This document shows, piece by piece, positions 1 to 4,875 of a stretch of DNA of 5,677 nucleotides. The DNA comes from Clostridia bacterium (lineage in GTDB: Bacteria > Bacillota > Clostridia > TANB77 > CAG-508), in contig JAAVXQ010000064.1 in assembly GCA_022790685.1 (NCBI GenBank), forward strand, positions 1-5,677. The letters are read 5' to 3'. A program made the translations under genes and the position numbers. How positions within the stretch are numbered: position 1 is the stretch's first letter; every line of letters starts with the position of its first letter. Below the pieces are notes generated by a model, which worked only from the letters and a program-made list of their open reading frames with translations, had not been told where the DNA came from and made no database searches.

Positions 1-188
1 ATTTTTTCTATCTTATTTTCGTTCATTTCAGCTATAAGTTCATTAAAAGCAAGCTTTTTATCATCATTTTTCTTTTTATTAAAAAATAGCATAGTAGCTG
101 TTACAGAAATTAAAATAACAAGTATAATAATCATTAAAATTATTTTCATTTTTTCGTTTCTATTTTTTTTGTCTTTTTCTCTATTCAT
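1..188 (-). CDS. N-terminus of a membrane-anchored protein, probably FtsH protease (3' end outside window)
   Basis: The ATG at 188-186 opens a frame that stays open to the window edge, giving 62 complete codons. The protein starts with about 14 residues rich in Lys, Arg and Asn. One hydrophobic segment follows (about residues 15-36, from KIILMIIILV to MLFF), then a Lys/Asp stretch and the segment LAFNELIAEMNENKIEK. A short basic head, one transmembrane helix and a 'xFxxLIxxMxxxKIxK' segment match the start of the FtsH extracytoplasmic domain, where the usual pattern is YSxFLxxVxxGKVxxV. FtsH is a membrane AAA+ zinc protease that degrades misassembled membrane proteins and some regulators. The ATPase and HEXXH motifs would lie outside the window, so the name is an inference from a short N-terminus. 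An AAGGAG site lies 10 nt upstream of the ATG. The start is 14 nt after the DUF1189 stop, so the gene is probably the next in the operon. Another single-pass membrane protein is possible. Confidence 0.55.
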   Translation of the reverse strand, partial: MNREKDKKNRNEKMKIILMIIILVILISVTATMLFFNKKKNDDKKLAFNELIAEMNENKIEK

Positions 189-198
189 TTTCACAAAA

Positions 199-204
199 CT
201 CCTT
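199..204 (-). promoter_or_regulatory. Ribosome binding site of the FtsH-like gene
   Basis: AAGGAG on the minus strand, 10 nt before the ATG at 188-186. It overlaps the TAA stop of the upstream DUF1189 gene (205-203), so a ribosome finishing that gene sits over this site. This strong site supports the short frame at 188-1 as a real gene. Confidence 0.7.
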
Positions 205-1228
205 ATATTTCTGAACCGTCTGGCTCTGGATTTATCTCTGGCTTTCTTTCTTCTACTCCTTTATTTTCATCTTCCTTATTGTCATTTTCTTCCTTTTTAT
301 CTTTTTCTTTATCTTTATTATTTTCTTCTTCTAACTCTTCATGAACTTCTTTTCTAACTTCTTCAATTTTAATAAGTTCTTCTCTTTGTTTAATAAGATC
401 TGTTTTTAGCATCATAATTGCTGCAACGATATATACATAAGAAATTAATAAATACATTACATTATATTGTTTTATAACAAAGCCTGTTAGTAAAAGTGAT
501 ATAATATAAACACCTGTTATTAGTATAGGCAATGTTATTGCATGTAACACAATTTTTGTCATTGGTACAATATTTATTTTTATACCACAAATTCTAGCTG
601 CAATCATTCCAAAAAGCGTTAATACTAGTACATCCATTACAATTTTTACCACATTTACAATGTACATTGAAAGTAGTGATGTTATGAAAAAGGTAAAAAT
701 AACTGAGGCTTTTAAATTGTCAGTATACTTTTCTAGTATTCCTTGCTTATCTATTTCTTTTATACCATAATCTTCTGAAATATACTTAAAATTATATTCA
801 AGTTCAGAGCCTGCCTCTATATAAATTAATTTATCTTTTAGCACAATAATTCCATTTGAAGAATTATATACTTTATTTCTATAATCTTTTATTTTTTCTT
901 CTGATAAATTTTCATCTGTATTAGCAAAAAAATAAAATTTAAATTCTTCATCATAAGCATCCACATTATTTGAGAAAACTAATTTTTCGTCTTTGTACTC
1001 AAATTCTGGTAATTCATTTACAAAATATTCATATCCTTTGTTAATTTTCTTTGTAAATATTACAGCTTGAACAACTGAAATTAGCACAGTTATTAATAAA
1101 ATTAGTAATAAAAAATATTTTATAGATACAGAAAACTTTTCCTCAAGGAAATCACTATAATCTTCTAATTTAAATACTGATTTTTTTATCCTATTAAAAA
1201 AGTTTACTTTTTTACTGTCTTTCTCCAA
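203..1228 (-). CDS. DUF1189-family polytopic membrane protein with charged C-terminal tail
   Basis: Numbering here is from the upstream ATG at 1255-1253 (350 residues). The order is: a cytoplasmic head (about 1-44); a transmembrane helix (about 45-67); a mixed extracytoplasmic domain of about 115 residues (68-182), which includes YFANTDE-like and IYIEAGSELEY-like strands; then four more helices (about 183-203, 206-223, 235-259, 265-283). The tail (284-350) is hydrophilic and very rich in Glu, Lys, Asn and Asp. The 'F-x-L-x-x-Y' head, the single helix before an outer domain, and the clustered C-terminal helices fit Pfam DUF1189, whose function is unknown. I prefer the TTG at 1228-1226 as start (341 residues). 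An AAGGGAG site at 1245-1239 lies 10 nt before it, it follows the alr stop by 1 nt, and the ATG has no visible site and would overlap alr by 26 nt. The ATG cannot be excluded. I assign no biochemical function. Confidence 0.75.
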   Translation of the reverse strand: MEKDSKKVNFFNRIKKSVFKLEDYSDFLEEKFSVSIKYFLLLILLITVLISVVQAVIFTKKINKGYEYFVNELPEFEYKDEKLVFSNNVDAYDEEFKFYFFANTDENLSEEKIKDYRNKVYNSSNGIIVLKDKLIYIEAGSELEYNFKYISEDYGIKEIDKQGILEKYTDNLKASVIFTFFITSLLSMYIVNVVKIVMDVLVLTLFGMIAARICGIKINIVPMTKIVLHAITLPILITGVYIISLLLTGFVIKQYNVMYLLISYVYIVAAIMMLKTDLIKQREELIKIEEVRKEVHEELEEENNKDKEKDKKEENDNKEDENKGVEERKPEINPEPDGSEI

Positions 1229-1229
1229 T

Positions 1230-2336
1230 TTAAATATACTCCCTTCTAATCTCATTATTTACTTGCAATGGTGCTATACTAGGTATTAAAACTTCATCAT
1301 TTGTATTTATATCTTTACTATCTGTTATATCTATTATTGCATGATACATTCCTAGTTTTCCAATTACTTTATATTTTTTTCCATTTATTATAACTTTAAG
1401 AGAATTATCTTTAAATATTCTTTTTATTTCCATTCCTACAGCTATTAAATTATTTTTTAGGCTGTAATCATCTCTAAATCTTCCTTTATTAAATCCGTCC
1501 ATATATCCTACTGGTATTATAGCTATTTTAGTTTCTCTTTTGGTCTTATATGTTTTTCCATAACTAATATTATAACCTTTTGGAAGATTTTTTATTTCTA
1601 CAATCTGAGTTTTGAAAGTTCCTATTTTGGTAAGTCCCTCTACTCTTGACATAGTCCTGCCTTGAAAAATTGAACCTATTCTTACAGCATCTAATGCCAT
1701 TTCAGGATATTTTATAAAAGCAGTTGAAGCAGAGGTATGTGCTTTTTTTATTTCAAAACCTGCTTTTTTTATGCTTTCTATACACATTATAAATCTATCA
1801 AACTGACATCTTGTCCACTTTTCATCCTCTGGTTTTGAAAAATGTGTATATACACCTTCAATCTTAATTTTACTAAATTCTTCAAATATACTTAAAATAT
1901 TTTCTAAATCATTATATAAAAAACCATATCTAGCAAAGCCTGTATCTATTTTTATATGGACTTTTGTATCTTTTTGTAAATGTTTTGATAAAGCTTCTAC
2001 TAACTTTGCTTCCTCTAAACTTCCAATTGTTAGTGTTATATCATTTTCTATTAATAATTGCAATTCTTTTTTTTCTATTACAGGAGATAGCATTAAAATA
2101 TCATTTTCTATATTAGCTTTTCTTAAAGCTATTGCCTCTTCTGTAACAGCTACCGCTAAAATATTAATTCCATTGTTTATTAAAAATTTAGAATATTCCA
2201 CTAAGCCTAATCCCATTCCATTTGCTTTGACAACAGCTATTATCTCAGTTTTTTTCTCATTATCAATATTTGCAATTTTTTTAATAATTTCAATATTTTT
2301 TTCTAAATCACTTTTATTTATTTCTACTTTTTTCAT
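1230..2336 (-). CDS. alr: Alanine racemase (PLP-dependent, clostridial-type variant)
   Basis: A cytoplasmic fold-type III PLP enzyme that interconverts L- and D-alanine, supplying D-Ala for peptidoglycan. It has 368 residues, close to the usual 370-390. The N-terminal TIM barrel carries the PLP lysine in AVVKANG (Lys37), KIDTGFARYG (129-138), THFS (164-167), a His-Thr-Ser-Ala-Ser segment (200-204) and VRIG, with Arg219 as the likely partner of the pyridine nitrogen. The C-terminal domain has ISYGKTY, whose Tyr259 corresponds to the second catalytic base, followed by IPVGYMDGF (274-282) and GKLGMYHAIIDITD (326-339). Compared with textbook Alr, NAYGHG is NGMGLG, GRxCMDQ is GKLGMYH, and the last domain ends early in IRREYI. 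From memory, some clostridial racemases share this pattern, so it is probably a clade form; another substrate is possible. The ATG directly abuts the FemX stop (TAAATG), implying coupling. An AGGA lies 6 nt upstream of the start. Confidence 0.88.
   Translation of the reverse strand: MKKVEINKSDLEKNIEIIKKIANIDNEKKTEIIAVVKANGMGLGLVEYSKFLINNGINILAVAVTEEAIALRKANIENDILMLSPVIEKKELQLLIENDITLTIGSLEEAKLVEALSKHLQKDTKVHIKIDTGFARYGFLYNDLENILSIFEEFSKIKIEGVYTHFSKPEDEKWTRCQFDRFIMCIESIKKAGFEIKKAHTSASTAFIKYPEMALDAVRIGSIFQGRTMSRVEGLTKIGTFKTQIVEIKNLPKGYNISYGKTYKTKRETKIAIIPVGYMDGFNKGRFRDDYSLKNNLIAVGMEIKRIFKDNSLKVIINGKKYKVIGKLGMYHAIIDITDSKDINTNDEVLIPSIAPLQVNNEIRREYI
1239..1245 (-). promoter_or_regulatory. Ribosome binding site deciding the DUF1189 start
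   Basis: AAGGGAG on the minus strand lies inside the last codons of alr and downstream of the ATG at 1255-1253, so it cannot serve that ATG. It is 10 nt (TATATTTAAA) before the TTG at 1228-1226. The 20 nt before the ATG contain no purine-rich site. This favours the TTG start. Confidence 0.55.
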
Positions 2337-3392
2337 TTATTTTCCTAATAATCTTTTTTTAAACATTCTTAAAGATCTAAATGTCTTCTCTGCTACTTTA
2401 TACATTCTGTTTACTAAAGGTTTATATTCAATATATATTTCTCCAATAAATTCTGTAAATTCTGCATTAAATCCTTTTTTAAATCTATATAGCCCATATT
2501 GTGGATGAGTTTCATCTACTACTCCTGATACTCCTCTAAAATCATACATATCATATTTTTTTTCTATAGCTTCTTTTATCATAGTCCATTGAAGTAAATA
2601 ATTTGGCATAAGATTTCTATGTTTATTGCTACTTGCACCATATAAATACCAGACTTTATTTCCATACATTATTGGTACAATTCCTGCAATTGGTGTGTTT
2701 TCATGATATGCCATAAGTAATTTCATATGATTTGCTCCAAGAGAGTCGTACATTTTTTCAAAATATGAAAGTGGTCTTATTATAAAATCATCTCTTTCCC
2801 CTGTTTCAATCATAATCTTATGAAAATCTTTTAAATCTTCTTTTTTTCCTTCTCTTATTTCTACGCCTTTTTTAGTTGCAAGTCTTATATTATATCTAGT
2901 TTTAGAATGAAAGTTATTAAATATCTCATCTTCATTTTTATCTTTAATATCTAGTCTAAATACAAATCTTGGTTGAATTTCATCTTTAAAATCTGTACTA
3001 TTATCTTTTATTTTATAATTTAATTTACTTATTATTTCTCTAAATTTTTCATCACTTTTAAGAATATCTGGTTCCACCCTTAAAACAAATGCTTTATATT
3101 TCTCTGCTAAAAACTTTGCTCCTTCTGTTATATCTTTAATTACTTCTTCATCGTGTATATCACATACTGGACCTCTAGCAGAATACATCATGTTTCCAAA
3201 TATTGGTATTTTTCTTATCCATACACAAAGGCTACCTATAATATTTCCTTCTTTATCCTCTGATAAGATTACCTCTTTTATCCAATTGGTTTTTACTTCT
3301 CCCCATTCTAAAGATTGTTGAAAATTACATCTTTCATGTTTTTCTAAAAATTCTTTATATCTTGCCTTATCTTTTTCCTCTAAAATTTTCAA
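2337..3392 (-). CDS. FemX/FemAB-family peptidoglycan branching aminoacyl-ligase
   Basis: Fem ligases work on the cytoplasmic side of the membrane. They move an amino acid from aminoacyl-tRNA to the side chain of the peptidoglycan stem peptide, starting or extending the interpeptide bridge. Residues are numbered from the ATG at 3401-3399 (354 in all). Family features are NFQQSLEWGEVK near the N-terminus (26-37), an acyltransferase-like first half with GPV and LRVEPD (107-112), the signature KTRYNIRLATKKGV (167-180), WYLYGASS (251-258), and the C-terminal block YDFRGVSGVVD with YGLYRFKKGF (302-311) and FIGE (318-321). The C-terminus (330-354) is basic. The size fits FemX-like enzymes of about 335-350 residues, without the long coiled-coil arm of FemA. 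The added amino acid cannot be read from sequence. GGAGG directly abuts the ATG, too close to use. The TTG at 3392-3390, 9 nt from GGAGG, gives 351 residues and is my preferred start. It lies between cysS and alr. Confidence 0.87.
   Translation of the reverse strand: MKILEEKDKARYKEFLEKHERCNFQQSLEWGEVKTNWIKEVILSEDKEGNIIGSLCVWIRKIPIFGNMMYSARGPVCDIHDEEVIKDITEGAKFLAEKYKAFVLRVEPDILKSDEKFREIISKLNYKIKDNSTDFKDEIQPRFVFRLDIKDKNEDEIFNNFHSKTRYNIRLATKKGVEIREGKKEDLKDFHKIMIETGERDDFIIRPLSYFEKMYDSLGANHMKLLMAYHENTPIAGIVPIMYGNKVWYLYGASSNKHRNLMPNYLLQWTMIKEAIEKKYDMYDFRGVSGVVDETHPQYGLYRFKKGFNAEFTEFIGEIYIEYKPLVNRMYKVAEKTFRSLRMFKKRLLGK
2343..2346 (-). promoter_or_regulatory. Ribosome binding site of alr
   Basis: AGGA on the minus strand lies inside the last codons of the FemX gene (Leu-Gly-Lys-stop), 6 nt before the alr ATG. 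FemX ends in TAA immediately followed by ATG, so alr initiation depends on a site inside the upstream coding sequence, the usual layout for reinitiation or coupling. Confidence 0.5.
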
Positions 3393-3401
3393 AGCTTGCA
3401 T

Positions 3402-3406
3402 CCTCC
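3402..3406 (-). promoter_or_regulatory. Ribosome binding site deciding the FemX start
   Basis: A perfect GGAGG on the minus strand is followed at once by the ATG at 3401-3399, with no spacer. The normal spacer is about 5-10 nt. The TTG at 3392-3390 is 9 nt downstream and in frame, so the site is well placed for a TTG start three codons inside the longer frame. Confidence 0.65.
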
Positions 3407-3410
3407 AAAT

Positions 3411-4793
3411 TTATTTTTCTATTATTGTTCCTTCTTTACTATCTTTTACATTATACCCTTTATTTATTAAAATATCTCTTATTCTATCTGATTCTGACCA
3501 ATTTTTATTTTTTCTAGCTTCATTTCTTTCTTCTACTAATTTTTTTACCTCTTCTGGTATATCATCTTCTGGTTTTTGATAATTTTTCAAATCTAATCCT
3601 AATACTTCATCAAATTTTAAAATCAAATTTGCTAAGGTTTTTGATTTTTTAGAATTTTTAATAATATCCCAAATAACACTCATTGCTACTGGCATATTCA
3701 AATCATCATTTATTGCTTCTAAAAATCTTTTTTCATATTCTTCTATTTCTTCTTTTGAAATCTCTTCTGTTCCTTCTTTATGTTTTAAATAACCTTCTCT
3801 TAATCTATTTAGAGATGTTTTAGCTGAATCCATTGCTTCAAAAGTAAAATTGATTTGATTTCTATAGTTTGATGTAAAATTAAACATTCTATAAACTAAT
3901 GGTTCGTATCCTTTTTCCTTTAAATCTTCTAAGGTATATAAATTATTTAAGCTTTTTGACATTTTTCCACCATTGATTTGCAAAAATTCTACATGCATCC
4001 AAAAATTAGCTGGTATCTTACCACAAAAACCTTTGCTTTGCGCTATTTCATTTTCATGATGAATTGGAATATGATCTATACCACCTGTGTGAATATCAAA
4101 GTGATCACCTAAATATTTATATCCCATAGCAGAACATTCTAAATGCCAACCAGGATATGATTTTCCAAAAAAGCTATCCCACTTCATTATATGATTTTCA
4201 GGAGCTTTAATCCAAAGAGCAAAGTCTGATATATTTTTTTTATTTGAATCAAATTCTACTCTTGCTCCTGCTTTTTGGTCTTCAACATTTCTATTTGAAA
4301 GAACACCATATTTATCTAATTTAGATGTATCAAAATATACAGTATCTTCTGTTTCATAAGTATATCCATTTTCTATTATTTTTTTAACATATTCTTCCAT
4401 AATATCTATATGTTCTGTAGCTCTTGCTATTATTTCTGGTCTATCTATATTTAGTTTATCTATATCCTTTAAAAAAGCTTTCATGTAAAATTCTGCAATT
4501 TCAAATGGATTTTTATTTTCTCTTTTTGCTGCTTTTAACATTTTGTCTTCACCTTCATCTGCATCTGAAACAAGATGACCTACATCTGTTATGTTCATTA
4601 CATGTTTTAAATTATATCCATTATATTTTAGCACTCTTCTTAAATTATCCATAAAAAGATATGCTCTTAAGTTTCCAATATGAGCATAATAATATACAGT
4701 TGGTCCACAAGAATACATTCTTATTTCTCTCTCATCTATTGGCTTAAACTCTTCTTTTTTTCTTGTTAAAGTATTATAAAATTTTATACTCAT
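3411..4793 (-). CDS. cysS: Cysteinyl-tRNA synthetase
   Basis: This class I synthetase charges tRNA-Cys with cysteine in the cytoplasm. It has 460 residues, the normal length (E. coli is 461). The sequence shows the Rossmann-fold start with MYSCGPTVYYYAHIGN, where HIGN (38-41) is the HIGH-type ATP motif. It also shows NITDVGH (67-73), PGWHLECSAM (214-223), the HTGGIDHIPIHHENE block (235-249) and the GGKMSKS loop (275-281), whose Lys280 contacts ATP. The zinc ligands used for cysteine selection are all present: Cys29, Cys220, His245 and Glu249, with the same Cys-to-Glu spacing as in E. coli. The C-terminal helical anticodon-binding part (from about 315) ends with ERNEARKNKNWSESDRIRD (422-440), typical of the family. 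A GAGGGG site lies 4 nt before the ATG. It is the first gene of the tight unit, with the next start about 9-18 nt after its stop. No T-box leader fits in the 82-nt gap upstream. Confidence 0.97.
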   Translation of the reverse strand: MSIKFYNTLTRKKEEFKPIDEREIRMYSCGPTVYYYAHIGNLRAYLFMDNLRRVLKYNGYNLKHVMNITDVGHLVSDADEGEDKMLKAAKRENKNPFEIAEFYMKAFLKDIDKLNIDRPEIIARATEHIDIMEEYVKKIIENGYTYETEDTVYFDTSKLDKYGVLSNRNVEDQKAGARVEFDSNKKNISDFALWIKAPENHIMKWDSFFGKSYPGWHLECSAMGYKYLGDHFDIHTGGIDHIPIHHENEIAQSKGFCGKIPANFWMHVEFLQINGGKMSKSLNNLYTLEDLKEKGYEPLVYRMFNFTSNYRNQINFTFEAMDSAKTSLNRLREGYLKHKEGTEEISKEEIEEYEKRFLEAINDDLNMPVAMSVIWDIIKNSKKSKTLANLILKFDEVLGLDLKNYQKPEDDIPEEVKKLVEERNEARKNKNWSESDRIRDILINKGYNVKDSKEGTIIEK

Positions 4794-4797
4794 ATTT

Positions 4798-4803
4798 CCC
4801 CTC
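4798..4803 (-). promoter_or_regulatory. Ribosome binding site of cysS
   Basis: GAGGGG on the minus strand (part of AAAGAGGGGAAAT), with only 4 nt before the ATG at 4793-4791. It supports this ATG, which also gives the family-standard N-terminus. Confidence 0.65.
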
Positions 4804-4822
4804 TTTCTTTTTTCTATATATT

Positions 4823-4857
4823 TATTTTAAGCAGAAAATATATTTCTGCTTAAAATA
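4823..4857. terminator. Perfect 15-bp inverted repeat between the PBP-like gene and cysS
   Basis: The arms 4823-4837 and 4843-4857 are perfectly complementary (core AAGCAGAAA / TTTCTGCTT) around a 5-nt ATATA loop. The hairpin lies 18 nt after the PBP-like stop and 29 nt before cysS, so it is well placed to end the upstream transcript. On the minus strand, however, it is followed by AATATATAGAAAAAAG, with no T-run, while an A-rich run precedes it. On the plus strand the hairpin is followed by a T-rich run. It therefore looks like a terminator for plus-strand transcription, or an imperfect bidirectional one. It could instead be an mRNA-stabilising 3' end or a leader structure for cysS. No clear -35/-10 pair is visible in this gap. 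Confidence 0.5.
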
Positions 4858-4875
4858 TTTTTATAAATCTTATTT

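Noticed and set aside
169..357. Plus-strand Leu/Phe/Tyr-rich frame that looks like a membrane peptide
   Set aside because: It is the complement of the charged DUF1189 tail; the hydrophobicity is an artefact of reversed Lys/Glu codons.
2067..2074. Runs of eight A on the coding strand (also 4234-4241 and 163-170) as frameshift or phase-variation sites
   Set aside because: Such runs encode ordinary Lys/Glu stretches in AT-rich genes, the frames are intact, and no alternative product is apparent.
2173..2508. Plus-strand 111-codon frame across the alr/FemX junction
   Set aside because: It is antisense to two well-supported genes, with Phe/Ile/Leu-rich sequence typical of the reverse of Lys/Glu-rich genes.
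4424..4654. Plus-strand 76-codon Leu-rich frame inside cysS
   Set aside because: It is antisense to a fully conserved synthetase, with no start context.
4794..4875. T-box riboswitch upstream of cysS
   Set aside because: The 82-nt gap is too short for a T-box leader, and no T-box-like conserved sequence or specifier stem is seen; only the simple hairpin is present.
4794..4875. Sigma-A promoter for cysS
   Set aside because: AT-rich hexamers are everywhere in this gap, but no TTGACA/TATAAT-like pair with 16-18 nt spacing stands out. A promoter may exist but cannot be placed.
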